Assembly (NCBI RefSeq): GCF_018417535.1
Contig: NZ_CP070978.1
Span: forward strand, 1,488,001-1,552,000
Reading direction: 5' to 3'
Length of the DNA stretch: 64,000 nucleotides
From: Burkholderia pyrrocinia
Lineage (GTDB): Bacteria > Pseudomonadota > Gammaproteobacteria > Burkholderiales > Burkholderiaceae
The translations under genes were made by a program, and so were the position numbers. The notes under the pieces are model-generated. The model did no database searches. It was not told where the DNA came from and saw only the letters and a list, made by a program, of their open reading frames with translations. Of the stretch, positions 9,545 to 21,078 are shown one piece after another; position 1 is the first letter of the stretch; every line of letters starts with the position of its first letter.

Positions 9545-10975
9545 TCAGTTCGCCTTGCGCGGAGTGATGTGGTTGCCGATGAACGCCGGGTTGCCGACGA
9601 TGATCCGGCTGTAGATCTCGATCCCGAAATCGATCCAGTCGCGCATCAGCTCGCAGTAGTGATAGGTCGGGTGCGCGGGGTCGCCGTAGCGCGCATAGCT
9701 CTCGTGATAGCAGCCGCCCGAGCACAGGTTGCGGATGCGGCAGCTTTCGCAACCCGTACCGCTGCGCTCGAGTCGCTGCGACAGGAAGTCGTTGAGCTGC
9801 GCCTGAGCGACGCCGTCGCGCACGTTGCCGAAGGTCGGCAGCGCCGAGCCCGTGAAGCGGTGGCACAGGTTCAGGTCGCCCTTGTGGTCGACCGCGAGCA
9901 TCTTGAGCCCCGCGCCGCACGGCAGCGACTTCTTGTGCCCTTCGTGCAGGTCGGTGATCAGCTGGTGCAGGTTCGAGAAGCCGACGTTGCGGTTCTCGAG
10001 CGCGGCGGCCAGGTAGCGCCGGCCGAGCGCCTTCATGTTCTCGAACACCTGCGCGAGTTCGCCGGGCTGCAGGTTGAACGTGTCGAGCTGCCCCGACGTG
10101 ACCGGCGCGAAGCCGACTTCCGCGAAGCCGAGCTCGTTGAACAGGTGATCCCAGATCCCCTCGATGTCGGTCACGCCGCTCGTCAGCGTCACGCGCGCGC
10201 CGACCGGGCGGCTGCGGTAGCGCTTGAGCAGCATTTCGGCCTTGCGGCGCACGACGTCGTAGGTGCCGGCGCCGCCGACCGTACGGCGGTTCAGGTCGTG
10301 GATCGAGCGCGGCCCGTCGATGCTGACCGACAGCCCGAAGCGATGCGCGTCGAGCCAGTCGACGATCTCCTCGGTCAGCAGCGTCGCGTTGGTCGTCATC
10401 ACGAATTCGACCTGCTTGCCGAGCGCGCCGAAACGCAGCTCGCAATACTCGACCATGCACTCGATCAGCTTGCGGTTGCTGAGCGGTTCGCCGCCGAAGA
10501 ACACGACCGTGTAGCGCGGCAGGTCGGGCGACTCCTTCAGCAGCATCTCGACCGACGCCTTCGCGGTGTCGATGTCCATCCGCCGCCCGGCGGACGGCGT
10601 GTCGAGATCTTCCTTGTAGCAGTACGTGCAGCTCAGGTTGCAGCCCGTGTTCACGTTCAGCACGACCGTATCGATCGCCGTGCGCTCGACGCGCTTCACC
10701 GCGATCTCTGGCGTGAGCGGCGAGCCGTCGCTGACGACCTCGAGGGCCATCAGCTCGCCGAGCGTCTCGGCGAGTTCGCCGCGCGGCGAGCGGCCGGCGA
10801 GCCGCGCGAACAGCTCGTCGGCCGTGCAGCTGCTCGCGCGCAACGCGTCGATGATGTCGGCCGTCACGCGATCGGCCGCGAACAGCGAGCTGCTCGGCAC
10901 ATGGAACATCAGGCGTTCGTCGTCGACGCGCACTTCGTGCACGTTGCGTTCGACTACGTTCAGCAGGGCGCTCAT
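9545..10975 (-). CDS. qhpD: Radical SAM thioether-bond-forming maturase of QhpC
   Basis: 476 residues from ATG 10975, with AAGGAGAA just upstream. A RiPP-recognition-like N-terminal region precedes the radical SAM motif C112-N-L-S-C116-T-Y-C119, then GGEPLSNRK and a SPASM-type C-terminal cluster region with [20 protein letters not shown]. It installs the intrapeptidyl Cys-Asp/Glu thioether bonds in QhpC in the cytoplasm. It lies directly between the alpha and gamma subunit genes, as in Paracoccus. Confidence 0.93.
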   Translation of the reverse strand: MSALLNVVERNVHEVRVDDERLMFHVPSSSLFAADRVTADIIDALRASSCTADELFARLAGRSPRGELAETLGELMALEVVSDGSPLTPEIAVKRVERTAIDTVVLNVNTGCNLSCTYCYKEDLDTPSAGRRMDIDTAKASVEMLLKESPDLPRYTVVFFGGEPLSNRKLIECMVEYCELRFGALGKQVEFVMTTNATLLTEEIVDWLDAHRFGLSVSIDGPRSIHDLNRRTVGGAGTYDVVRRKAEMLLKRYRSRPVGARVTLTSGVTDIEGIWDHLFNELGFAEVGFAPVTSGQLDTFNLQPGELAQVFENMKALGRRYLAAALENRNVGFSNLHQLITDLHEGHKKSLPCGAGLKMLAVDHKGDLNLCHRFTGSALPTFGNVRDGVAQAQLNDFLSQRLERSGTGCESCRIRNLCSGGCYHESYARYGDPAHPTYHYCELMRDWIDFGIEIYSRIIVGNPAFIGNHITPRKAN

Positions 10976-11046
10976 CGGATTCTCCTTGCGTTCGTCGGAT
11001 TCGGCCGGGCCGCGTCGCGGCCCGGCGCCTGGACATGCGGGGCCGG

Positions 11047-12654
11047 TCAAGGCAGCGGCGGGTTGTTCCAGCGCTGCACCGCGACGATCATGTGCCCGGT
11101 GCCCGTCACCGTGCGCGCCCCGTCCGTCACCGTCGCGACGACGTTCAGGTTGCCCGTGTTGTTGGTGCCCATCCGGCGCGCGGGATTCGGGCCCGCGTTG
11201 CCCGGCGTGAAGATGCCGGTCGACGCCTGCATCGCGCCTGCGAACTGCGTGTCGCGATCGCCCTTCGACTGGTCGTCGAACGGCGCGACCGCCCATTGCG
11301 CGGGCACGACGCCGATGCGGAACGGCTTGTCCGCGCCGTCGACACCCCACGCGACCGCGTCGAAGCGGCCTTCGACCTTCGGCGTCGAACCGCCGTTGCC
11401 GCCGATGCGCGCGACCGCGAAGTCGGGCTCGACCTTCACGTCATGGATCTCGCGATAGACGGCGAACCCGTCCGCGTGCGCGGCGCCGACGCTCACGCTG
11501 CGCGGGCCGGCCATGCTGCCGTCGGCAGCCTGCACGCGCACCCGCACATACTCCGGCGTGCGCTCGAGCACCGATGCAACGCTCACGCCGGCGCCGAACG
11601 CGGGCGTGCCCTGCAGGTTCGCGCCGACGATCGTCACGTCGGCCTGTTCGCCCGCCTTCACGTAAGCAGGCTGCACCGCGACGATCCGCGGCTTGCCGAG
11701 CTTCGCCGCACTGAAGTCGAGGCCGCGCTCGTCATGCGCGTCGTCGAACATCCGGCCGCGCAGCTCGCCGTCGGTCGCCATCAGCACCTGGCGCATCGTC
11801 GTGCCGCCGACCTTTACGCTCGCGCGCCATTCGTAGCCCGTATAGAGCGTCGCGGTGCCGGTGCCCGCGAGCGGGCTGCCGTCCGCGAAGCGCCCCTTCA
11901 GCTCGACGTCGAAGCGATCGCCCGCGCCGCCCTTCACGGTCATCGTGCCGTACGCATCGCCCTTGCCCGGCATGTGGCCGCCGAAGCTCCAGGTGCCGGC
12001 GAGCGCGGTCGCGGGCGGATGATGCTGCTTCCAGTCGGTCCATGCCTTGCTGTCGTACGGGTAGTCCTTCGCGAGCATCGGCGCCATCTCGGTGAGCGCG
12101 ATCTTCAGCCAGTCGCGGTCGCGACCCATCGCCGAATACTCGACCGACGGCCACTGCCCGAGGTGGAAATTCACGAGCCTGTCCCATTCCGCGACCGGGC
12201 GTCGCTGCAGCAGCGGGCGCGCGGCCGAGTGGCAGCGCGCGCACATCTGCTTGAATTCCTCGTTGCCGACGGTCTCCTGCGTGTTCAGGCGGCGCTCGGG
12301 CGCGTAGCGGAAGTCCTTCGTCTCCGATGGCGCGAGGCCCTGCGTATCCGACAGGTACTTCACGAGGATGCGCCGCTCGTCGTCGCCGATCGTCAGGCCG
12401 TGCATCGTCTGCATCCGCGCGATCGTCATCAGCCAGCCTTCCGGCGTCTTGCGCTGGTGGCTGATGCGGCTCCACGAATCCTTCGACTCGGCCGCGTGAC
12501 AGGCCGCGCACGTCTGGCTCAGGATCGCGTGAGCGTCGCGCGGCGCCTGGGCCTGCGCATGCGCGGCGCCCGAGGCCAGCGCGAGCGCGCCGGCGGCCGC
12601 GACGGCCGCGGCCGCGCGGGGCGGCCTGCTGCGTCGAATGAATGTCTTGAACAA
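11047..12654 (-). CDS. qhpA: Quinohemoprotein amine dehydrogenase alpha subunit, diheme
   Basis: 535 residues from a TTG start at 12654, chosen because AAAGGAG lies just upstream and the product then begins MFKTFIRRSR with a Sec signal peptide (cleavage after SGAAHA). Two c-type heme sites, CAACH (49-53) and CARCH (138-142), sit in the N-terminal domain; beta-rich domains follow. The hemes pass electrons from the CTQ cofactor to a periplasmic acceptor such as a c cytochrome or azurin. It is the first gene of the left arm, preceded by a strong -24/-12 promoter. Confidence 0.93.
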   Translation of the reverse strand: MFKTFIRRSRPPRAAAAVAAAGALALASGAAHAQAQAPRDAHAILSQTCAACHAAESKDSWSRISHQRKTPEGWLMTIARMQTMHGLTIGDDERRILVKYLSDTQGLAPSETKDFRYAPERRLNTQETVGNEEFKQMCARCHSAARPLLQRRPVAEWDRLVNFHLGQWPSVEYSAMGRDRDWLKIALTEMAPMLAKDYPYDSKAWTDWKQHHPPATALAGTWSFGGHMPGKGDAYGTMTVKGGAGDRFDVELKGRFADGSPLAGTGTATLYTGYEWRASVKVGGTTMRQVLMATDGELRGRMFDDAHDERGLDFSAAKLGKPRIVAVQPAYVKAGEQADVTIVGANLQGTPAFGAGVSVASVLERTPEYVRVRVQAADGSMAGPRSVSVGAAHADGFAVYREIHDVKVEPDFAVARIGGNGGSTPKVEGRFDAVAWGVDGADKPFRIGVVPAQWAVAPFDDQSKGDRDTQFAGAMQASTGIFTPGNAGPNPARRMGTNNTGNLNVVATVTDGARTVTGTGHMIVAVQRWNNPPLP

Positions 12655-12725
12655 GGCTCTGCTCCTTTACGTGGGGTCTCGAATCGTCCGGCATGCAGCG
12701 CTGCGGCGCTAGTCTCACGCTCTTC

Positions 12726-12743
12726 AAGCACAGGCCGTGCCAA
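12726..12743 (-). promoter_or_regulatory. Sigma54 promoter for qhpADCB
   Basis: Read on the minus strand the site is TTGGCACGGCCTGTGCTT, a near-consensus sigma54 element with GG and GC separated by exactly ten bases. The GC (-12) lies at 12728-12729, so transcription should start near 12715, about 60 bases before the qhpA TTG. Confidence 0.8.
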
Positions 12744-12926
12744 TCACGAACATCGGGGCTGCCACAAGGAAAACACGCGGTTTTACGGCCGAATGCCCGG
12801 GAAAATCCCGATTCAAACTCACGCTCCAAACCGGCATTCGCGCGCCTTCGCGCCGGCTTCCCCGGGCTTTCCGCGCGATGCCGGCCTCGCATGTGCCGCG
12901 TGTCGCGTCTCACGTTGCACGCCGAT

Positions 12927-12939
12927 TCTCAATTTGAGA
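12927..12939. promoter_or_regulatory. Palindromic activator site in divergent qhp promoter
   Basis: TCTCAATTTGAGA, a perfect inverted repeat with 6-base arms. The same half-sites recur upstream of the porin gene. It lies ~134 bases upstream of the -12 element of the aldehyde dehydrogenase promoter and ~205 from that of qhpA, suitable for a looping sigma54 activator. A degenerate second copy (TCTCACGTTGCAC) starts 19 bases to the left at 12908. The gene at 15046 is the obvious binder (inference). Confidence 0.7.
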
Positions 12940-13052
12940 CGCTCCACGGCGAATGCGGTGTGGCGACGCTGCGGCGCGACATCGCCCGGCGCCGCGCCAC
13001 CGCCTCGCGCGGCATGGCCCGCGCGGCACGCATGCAGGCCATCGCACGGCCG

Positions 13053-13070
13053 TTGGTATGGAAGCTGCTT
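13053..13070 (+). promoter_or_regulatory. Sigma54 promoter for the aldehyde dehydrogenase gene
   Basis: TTGGTATGGAAGCTGCTT has the invariant GG-N10-GC spacing of a -24/-12 promoter (GG at 13055, GC at 13067). Predicted start of transcription is near 13080, 30 bases before the ATG. Confidence 0.65.
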
Positions 13071-13110
13071 AGCGCATCGACACCCGAACCCCGATGAGCG
13101 AGGAGCTTCC

Positions 13111-14604
13111 ATGCAGGCAACGTTGTCGTTACTTCCGCAAACCCAGTCGTTCATCGCGCGCACGCCGTCGATGCTGATCGGCGATGCGTGGCGCGGCGCC
13201 GAAAGCGCCGCCACCCTGGCCGTCCACAACCCCGCGACCGGCGACGAGTTGTGCCGCGTGCCGGCGTCCGGCGCGGCCGACGTCGACCGGGCGGTGCGCG
13301 CCGCCCGGCAGGCATTCGACGATTCCGCGTGGAGCCGCATGCGGCCGCGCGAACGGCAGAACCTGCTGTGGCGCCTCGCGGATCTCGTCGAACGCGACGC
13401 GCAGCAACTCGCCGAGCTCGAATGCGTGAACAACGGCAAGAGCGCGCAGATCGCGCGCGTCATGGACGTGCAGCTGTCGATCGACTTCCTGCGCTACATG
13501 GCCGGCTGGGCGACCAAGATCGAAGGCTCGACCGTCGACGTGTCGATGCCGCTGATGCCCGACAGCCAGTTCCACGGCTTCGTCCGGCGCGAGGCCGTCG
13601 GCGTGGTCGGCGCGATCGTCGCGTGGAATTTCCCGCTGCTGCTCGCGTGCTGGAAGCTCGGCCCCGCGCTCGCAACCGGCTGCACGATGGTGCTGAAGCC
13701 CGCCGACGAAACGCCGCTCACCGCGCTGCGGCTCGCGGAACTCGTGCAGGAGGCCGGCTATCCGGCAGGCGTGTTCAACGTCGTCACCGGCACCGGCGTC
13801 GAAGCGGGCGCCGTGCTCGCGCACCACCCCGAGCTCGACAAGCTGACCTTCACGGGCTCGACCGAAGTCGGCAAGCTGATCGGCAAGGCCGCGATGGAAT
13901 CGATGACGCGCGTGACGCTCGAACTCGGCGGCAAGTCGCCGACGATCGTGTTCGACGATGCCGATCCGGCGGTCGCGGCCGCCGGCGCGGCCACCGCGAT
14001 CTTCTTCAATCACGGCCAGGTGTGCTGCGCGGGTTCGCGCCTGTACGTGCAGCGCAAGCACTTCGACCGCGTGGTGGGCGACATCGCGGGCATCGCGAGC
14101 AACATGAAGCTCGGCAATGCGCTCGACCCGACGGTGGACATGGGCCCGCTGATCTCGGCGAAGCAGCAAAAGCGCGTGGCCGGCTACATCGAGCGCGGCC
14201 GCGAGCTCGGCGCACAGCTCGCGTGCGGCGGCGATGCATACGGGCCCGGCTATTTCGTGAAGCCGACCGTGCTCGTCGACGTCGACCAGAAGGGCCCGCT
14301 CGTGCAGGAGGAAATCTTCGGCCCGGTGCTGGTCGCGATGCCGTTCGATACGATCGACGATGCGATCCGCCTCGCGAACGACACGCGCTACGGGCTCGGC
14401 GCGAGCATCTGGACCAACAACCTGTCGGCCGCGCACCGGATGATCCCGAAGATCCGTTCGGGCTCGGTCTGGGTCAACTGCCACAGCGCGCTCGATCCCG
14501 CGCTGCCGTTCGGCGGCTACCGGATGTCGGGCTTCGGCCGCGAGATGGGTGCGGCCGCGATCGAGCACTACACGGAGCTGAAATCCGTGCTGATGAACGT
14601 GTGA
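13111..14604 (+). CDS. NAD-dependent aldehyde dehydrogenase of the amine pathway
   Basis: 497 residues, ATG 13111 preceded by GAGGAG. Complete ALDH fold: Rossmann FTGSTEVG near 247-254, general base Glu271 in ELGGKSP, catalytic Cys305 in GQVCCAGSR. It resembles phenylacetaldehyde/betaine-aldehyde dehydrogenases such as PeaE/FeaB. The role would be oxidation of the aldehyde released by the amine dehydrogenase. It is divergent from qhpA and has its own -24/-12 promoter; a GC-rich hairpin ends the transcript. Confidence 0.9.
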   Translation: MQATLSLLPQTQSFIARTPSMLIGDAWRGAESAATLAVHNPATGDELCRVPASGAADVDRAVRAARQAFDDSAWSRMRPRERQNLLWRLADLVERDAQQLAELECVNNGKSAQIARVMDVQLSIDFLRYMAGWATKIEGSTVDVSMPLMPDSQFHGFVRREAVGVVGAIVAWNFPLLLACWKLGPALATGCTMVLKPADETPLTALRLAELVQEAGYPAGVFNVVTGTGVEAGAVLAHHPELDKLTFTGSTEVGKLIGKAAMESMTRVTLELGGKSPTIVFDDADPAVAAAGAATAIFFNHGQVCCAGSRLYVQRKHFDRVVGDIAGIASNMKLGNALDPTVDMGPLISAKQQKRVAGYIERGRELGAQLACGGDAYGPGYFVKPTVLVDVDQKGPLVQEEIFGPVLVAMPFDTIDDAIRLANDTRYGLGASIWTNNLSAAHRMIPKIRSGSVWVNCHSALDPALPFGGYRMSGFGREMGAAAIEHYTELKSVLMNV

Positions 14605-14621
14605 CCGCGTCATCGACGCAC

Positions 14622-14648
14622 GCGCCGCGCGGCCACGTCGCGCGGCGC
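14622..14648 (+). terminator. Hairpin after the aldehyde dehydrogenase gene
   Basis: A perfect 10-base stem (GCGCCGCGCG / CGCGCGGCGC) with a 7-base loop, followed by CCTTTCCCC. It starts 18 bases after the stop codon. The U-run is weak, so termination may be partial. Confidence 0.55.
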
Positions 14649-14940
14649 CCTTTCCCCGCCAACGACAACGACAACCCGCGATGCCCGGCCCGCCCGCTTC
14701 CCGCCGCACTTTCATGATCGCCGCCGCCGATCCGGGCGCGGCGTGCCCGCTGTTCGGCGGAAAACAGGTCGCGAACGGCGGCCGGTGCAACGCTTGCACG
14801 CGGCCGACATAAACGCCGCCGCCACGCACAGCACGCACGAACGCCCCGCCATGCACGCCGCCTCGCCACGCGCCGCGCCGACCGCCCGCGCCCGCCCGCG
14901 AATCGCCCGCCCCGCCGCGCCCCGCCTGGGTCTTAGGTTT

Positions 14941-14970
14941 TTGACCGGATGGATTTATGCCCGGGCTTAT
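14941..14970 (+). promoter_or_regulatory. Possible sigma70 promoter of the activator gene
   Basis: TTGACC and GCTTAT are separated by 18 bases, about 76 bases upstream of the GTG start. The -10 is poor. The rest of the ~440-base gap (14605-15045) shows nothing else I recognise apart from the hairpin at 14622. Confidence 0.3.
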
Positions 14971-15045
14971 GCCAGACTCGGCGGGCCTTTTTGCGTGCGG
15001 CCGCGCCGGATCGGACGGCCCGACATTCTCCTGAGGAGGGGCGAC

Positions 15046-16977
<1,932 letters not shown>

Positions 16978-17020
16978 TGCCGCGCGCGCCTTCGTCCGTC
17001 ATGAGCCGGCCGCTCCTCCG

Positions 17021-18748
17021 ATGCTGAAATTCGTCCTGCGTTTCGTGAAAACCGACGACCGCGCGCAGCTCGCGCGCGCGCTCGGCTGGCTGTACGGCTT
17101 CGTGCGGCCGCACCGGCTCGCGATCGCGGGCTTGCTGGCGCTGTCCGCGTGTGCATCGCTGCTCGCGCTCGCGCAGCCGTGGCTCACGAAGGAGCTGATC
17201 GACCGCGGGCTCGTCGGCAAGGATGTCCGGATGCTCGTCGCGATCGCGTTCGCGATGGTGCTCGCGGGCTTCGCCGGCACGCTGCTCGGCGGCGTCAACC
17301 GCTACCTGCACACGCGGCTGTCCGGCCGCGTGCTGTTCTCGCTGCGCAGCGCCGTCTACGCGCACCTGCAGCGGCTGTCGCCGTCGTTCTACGGGCAGCG
17401 GCGCCTCGGCGACCTGCTGTCGCGCCTCGACGGCGACGTCGCCGAGATCCAGCGCTTCGCGCTCGACGCGCTGTTCTCGGCCGTATCGAACGTGATCGGC
17501 CTCGTCGGCACGCTCGCGCTGCTCGTCACGCTGTCGTGGAAACTGTCGCTGCTCGCGCTGCTGCTGATCCCGTTCGAGATCCTGTGGCTGCGCACGATGC
17601 GCCGCAAGGTCGAACGCGATGCGCGCGCGGTGCGCGAAGGCGCGGCCGACGTGTCGTCGTTCCTCGTCGAGACGCTGCCAGCGATGAAGTTCATCCAGGC
17701 CGCCGGGCGGCAGCGCGCGGAACAGGCGCGGCTCGACGGGCTCGGCGAGCGCTACATGGAACGCCTGCTGAAGCTGCAGGTGACCGAATTCGTCACGCAA
17801 TCGGTGCCCGGCACGCTGACGTCGCTGTCGCGCGCGGGCGCGTTCATCGTCGGCGGCTACTGGGTGATCCGCGGCGACTGGCCGCTCGGCTCGCTGATCG
17901 CGTTCTCGAGCTATCTCGGGATGGCGATCGGCCCCGTGAAAAGCCTGCTCGGGCTCTACGTCGCGCTGCAGCGGATGACGGTCAGCCTCGGCCGCGTGAT
18001 GGAACTGCAGCGCGCGCCGGTGGCCGTGCAGCCGCCGGCCGAACCGCGCACGCTGCCCGCGCGCGGCGACCTCGAATTCGTCGACCTGTGGTTCGCGCAC
18101 GACGAGCGCGCGCAGCCCGTGCTGCAGGGCGCCAGCGCACGCGTGCCGGCCGGCAGCAAGGTCGCGCTGTCGGGGTCGTCGGGCAGCGGGAAATCGACGC
18201 TGATCGACCTGCTGCAGCGCTTCTACGATCCGCAGCGCGGCAGCGTGCGGATCGACGGCGTCGACCTGCGCGACGTCGATCTCGATGCGCTGCGCCGCCA
18301 CGTCGCGGTCGTCAGCCAGGACATCGTGCTGTTTCGCGGCAGCCTCGCCGACAACATCCGCTACGCGGTGCCGCTCGCGTCGCGCGACGACATCGCGCAC
18401 GCCGCGCGCGCCGCGCAGCTCGACGAACTGGTCGCGACGCTGCCGGGCGGCCTCGACGGCCCGGTCGGCGAGCGCGGGCAGCAGCTGTCGGGCGGGCAGA
18501 AGCAGCGCATCGCGATCGCACGCGCGCTGCTGCAGGCGCCGGCGATCCTCGTGCTCGACGAAGCGACATCGGCTGTCGACGAAGCGACCGAGCGGCAGGT
18601 CATTGCGCAGATCGACACGCTGTTCGGCGACCGCACGCGCATCCTCGTCAGCCACCGCGCGTCGACGCTCGCGGGCGTCGACCTGCATTTCGAACTCGCG
18701 AACGGACAGCTCTCGCGGCGTGCGCATCGGGATGTCGCGCATGCATGA
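17021..18748 (+). CDS. qhpF: ABC exporter (permease-ATPase fusion) for QhpC export
   Basis: 575 residues: six membrane segments (about 33-310) followed by an ATPase with Walker A GSSGSGKS at 385-392, signature LSGGQ and Walker B ILVLDEATS. This is the half-size exporter type. In Paracoccus QhpF moves the matured gamma subunit to the periplasm. It starts 43 bases after the activator stop and overlaps the start of qhpE. The substrate assignment rests on locus synteny. Confidence 0.85.
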   Translation: MLKFVLRFVKTDDRAQLARALGWLYGFVRPHRLAIAGLLALSACASLLALAQPWLTKELIDRGLVGKDVRMLVAIAFAMVLAGFAGTLLGGVNRYLHTRLSGRVLFSLRSAVYAHLQRLSPSFYGQRRLGDLLSRLDGDVAEIQRFALDALFSAVSNVIGLVGTLALLVTLSWKLSLLALLLIPFEILWLRTMRRKVERDARAVREGAADVSSFLVETLPAMKFIQAAGRQRAEQARLDGLGERYMERLLKLQVTEFVTQSVPGTLTSLSRAGAFIVGGYWVIRGDWPLGSLIAFSSYLGMAIGPVKSLLGLYVALQRMTVSLGRVMELQRAPVAVQPPAEPRTLPARGDLEFVDLWFAHDERAQPVLQGASARVPAGSKVALSGSSGSGKSTLIDLLQRFYDPQRGSVRIDGVDLRDVDLDALRRHVAVVSQDIVLFRGSLADNIRYAVPLASRDDIAHAARAAQLDELVATLPGGLDGPVGERGQQLSGGQKQRIAIARALLQAPAILVLDEATSAVDEATERQVIAQIDTLFGDRTRILVSHRASTLAGVDLHFELANGQLSRRAHRDVAHA

Positions 18749-19436
18749 CGACGTTCCGGCCATCCGCGTCGGCATCGTCGACAGCGGCTATCCGCCATCG
18801 CTGAGCGCACGCGTCGCCGATGCGCGGCGATTCTCGTTCGACGCCGCCGCCGTGCTTCGGGCGTACGCGGTCGAACCCGACCGGATCGGTCACGGCAGCG
18901 CGGTATGCGAAACGATCGCGGCCGCCGCGCCCGATGCGCGGCTGTGCGTCGCGCAAGTGTTCGAAGCGCGTGGCGTAACGAGCGCCGCGCAGATTGCGCA
19001 GGCAATCCGCTGGCTGCTGACGCAACGCATACGCGTGATCAACCTGAGCCTCGGCGTGCGCGCCGATCGCGATACGCTGCGCGATGCATGTGCGGAGGCC
19101 GTCGCACAACGCGTGACCGTATTCTCGTCGAGCCCCGCGCAAGGCGCGCCCGTGTTTCCGGCCAGCTATCCGGGCGTCGTGCGCGTGACGGGCGACGCGC
19201 GCTGCGCGCCGCGCCAATGGTCGTGGCTCGACAGCCCGCAGGCCGATTTCGGCGCGGCCGTGTCGAGCGGCGCGCCGCGCGCGCCGGCCGGCGCGAGCAT
19301 CGCCTGCGCGGCGCTCAGCGGCTACGCGGCCGGCTGGCTCGCGCGCCATCCCGATGCCGACTCGGCCGCGCTGCTCGACCATCTGCGCGCAGGCGCCGCC
19401 TACGTCGGCGTCGAACGGCGCACCTGCGCATCATGA
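18741..19436 (+). CDS. qhpE: Compact subtilisin-like leader peptidase of QhpC
   Basis: 231 residues with no signal peptide, much shorter than secreted subtilisins. The catalytic triad is present: Asp14 in GIVDSG, His51 in GHGSAV, Ser186 in GASIACA. QhpE cuts the leader from the cross-linked gamma subunit in the cytoplasm. It overlaps qhpF by 8 bases and qhpG by 4 (ATGA). An alternative ATG lies three codons upstream at 18732; GGGA lies 9 bases before the chosen start. Confidence 0.87.
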   Translation: MHDDVPAIRVGIVDSGYPPSLSARVADARRFSFDAAAVLRAYAVEPDRIGHGSAVCETIAAAAPDARLCVAQVFEARGVTSAAQIAQAIRWLLTQRIRVINLSLGVRADRDTLRDACAEAVAQRVTVFSSSPAQGAPVFPASYPGVVRVTGDARCAPRQWSWLDSPQADFGAAVSSGAPRAPAGASIACAALSGYAAGWLARHPDADSAALLDHLRAGAAYVGVERRTCAS

Positions 19437-20749
19437 GCCGCGCGCCGATTGTCGTGCTCGGCGCGGGGCCGGCCGGCGCGGCCACCGCGCTCGGCCTCGC
19501 GCGGCTCGGCTATCCGGTCAGGGTCGTCAGCGAATGGCGACGCTTCGATGCCGTCGAAGGCGTGTCCGATCGCGTGCTGCAAGGGCTCCGCCACGCGGGG
19601 CTCGCGCAGGCGGCCGCCTGCGCGCTGCCGCCGTGCGCGCGCACGACGCGCTGGAACGGCGACACGCGCACGCTCAATCACGAACACCTGATCGACCGCC
19701 GCCGTTTCGACGCGGCGCTGCGCCGCGATCTCGCCGATGCAGGCATTGCGGTGCTCGAAGCGACCGTGCGTGCGGTGCAGCCGAACGGCGACGGGCACGC
19801 GATCCGCGTCGATACGCCGGAAGGCGCCGATACGCTGCACGCGGCGTTCCTGGTCGAGGCCCGCGGCCGGCTCGCGCCGCTCGCGCGCGACGCAGTACGC
19901 GGCCCGCAGACGCTGAGCCTGCTGAATGTCTGGCAGGGCACGCCCGGCGACGCCGCGTCGGCGGTCGAGAGCCTGCCCGACGGCTGGGCATGGATGGCGC
20001 GGCTGCCCGACGGCCGCTGCTACTGGCAGGCGACGCTCGATGTCGCGACCGCGACGCTGCCGCCGCGCGACGCGCTACCCGCCTGGTGCGCGACGCTTCG
20101 GCAGACGCCGCTCGCGCGCGACTTCTTCGGCGCTGACGTTGCCGCCGACGCGCGCGTGTTCGCGCGCACCAGCAGCGCGGCGCTGTGCGGCGACACGGGC
20201 GGCGCGAACTGGCTGCGCGTCGGCGATGCGGCAATGGCCGTCGATCCGCTGTCCGGCAACGGCATCTTCCAGTCGCTGTCGTCCGCGCTGCAGGCGCCGG
20301 CCGTCATCCATACGCTGCTCGCACATCCCGAGCGCGCGGCGCTCGCGCTGCGTTTCCACGAGCGCCGCATCGCCGCGCTGTTCATGCGCTTCGCGCGCAT
20401 CGGCCGCGATTTCCATGCGCTCGAAACGCAATGGGCCGACCGGCCGTTCTGGCACGCGCGCCGCGCGTGGCCCGACGATGCACCATCGCATCGCGCGCCC
20501 GATTTCGACGCGCTCGCGATCGAGCGGGCGCCCGTGATCGACGGCGACACGATCGCCGAGGCCGACGTCGTCACGAGCCCCGACCAACCGCTCGGCATCT
20601 GGCATCTGCAAGGCATTCCGCTCGCGCCGATCGTCGCCGCGCTGCGCGAGCGCCCGGCCGCGCAGGTACTGGCGACGCTCGCGCCGCCGCAAGCCGCGCT
20701 CGTGCGGCGGTGGCTTGAGACGCAGGGCTATCCGTTCGCGCGTGCGTAG
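19433..20749 (+). CDS. qhpG: Flavoprotein monooxygenase for CTQ biogenesis
   Basis: 438 residues. FAD-binding VLGAGPAGAATALG at the N-terminus and the second flavin motif LRVGDAAMAVDPLSGNGIF near 262-280 mark a group A (tryptophan-halogenase/PHBH-like) enzyme. In Paracoccus QhpG hydroxylates the Trp of QhpC that becomes the quinone. The ATG overlaps the qhpE stop. Its presence completes the set of post-translational enzymes qhpD, E, F and G. Confidence 0.87.
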   Translation: MSRAPIVVLGAGPAGAATALGLARLGYPVRVVSEWRRFDAVEGVSDRVLQGLRHAGLAQAAACALPPCARTTRWNGDTRTLNHEHLIDRRRFDAALRRDLADAGIAVLEATVRAVQPNGDGHAIRVDTPEGADTLHAAFLVEARGRLAPLARDAVRGPQTLSLLNVWQGTPGDAASAVESLPDGWAWMARLPDGRCYWQATLDVATATLPPRDALPAWCATLRQTPLARDFFGADVAADARVFARTSSAALCGDTGGANWLRVGDAAMAVDPLSGNGIFQSLSSALQAPAVIHTLLAHPERAALALRFHERRIAALFMRFARIGRDFHALETQWADRPFWHARRAWPDDAPSHRAPDFDALAIERAPVIDGDTIAEADVVTSPDQPLGIWHLQGIPLAPIVAALRERPAAQVLATLAPPQAALVRRWLETQGYPFARA

Positions 20750-20851
20750 CGCTTATACCACTCGCTTCCTCCGCTTCTTTCGTCTCCCCCTTGCCGCCGT
20801 GCGCGCCCCCCGTTGCGGCGCGCGCGTTCGCTCGCGCGATTTCGCGTTTCA

Positions 20852-20874
20852 TCGCGTCTCAACTTGAGACGCGA
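20852..20874. promoter_or_regulatory. 23-base palindromic activator site upstream of porin
   Basis: Perfect inverted repeat with 11-base arms around a central C; its core TCTCAACTTGAGA matches the site at 12927 except for the central base. Its centre is 140 bases upstream of the porin -12 element, almost the same spacing as in the divergent qhp promoter (134). Confidence 0.75.
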
Positions 20875-20988
20875 CTTGCGACAAACGACACGAATTGCTA
20901 CGCCGTTTGCGCGCGATCAAGCCCGGACCGGCACGGCAGCGCGAATGAAACGGAACGCAGCCGGCGCATTCCGGTCTTGAAACGGGTG

Positions 20989-21006
20989 ATGGCATGCCAT
21001 CTGCTT
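20989..21006 (+). promoter_or_regulatory. Sigma54 promoter for the porin gene
   Basis: ATGGCATGCCATCTGCTT with GG at 20991 and GC at 21003, ten bases apart. Start of transcription is predicted near 21016, 63 bases before the porin ATG. Confidence 0.65.
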
Positions 21007-21078
21007 ATCGAAGGTCACGCGCCGCACACGCCGCGTGCCGGACCATCGACCGTTTCAACTTTCGAGCCCGTACCCCAC

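Noticed and set aside
14743..15045. N-terminal extension of the sigma54 activator
   Set aside because: Low-complexity Arg/Ala/Pro reading; GAGGAGGGG sits just before GTG 15046, which gives the family-like start.
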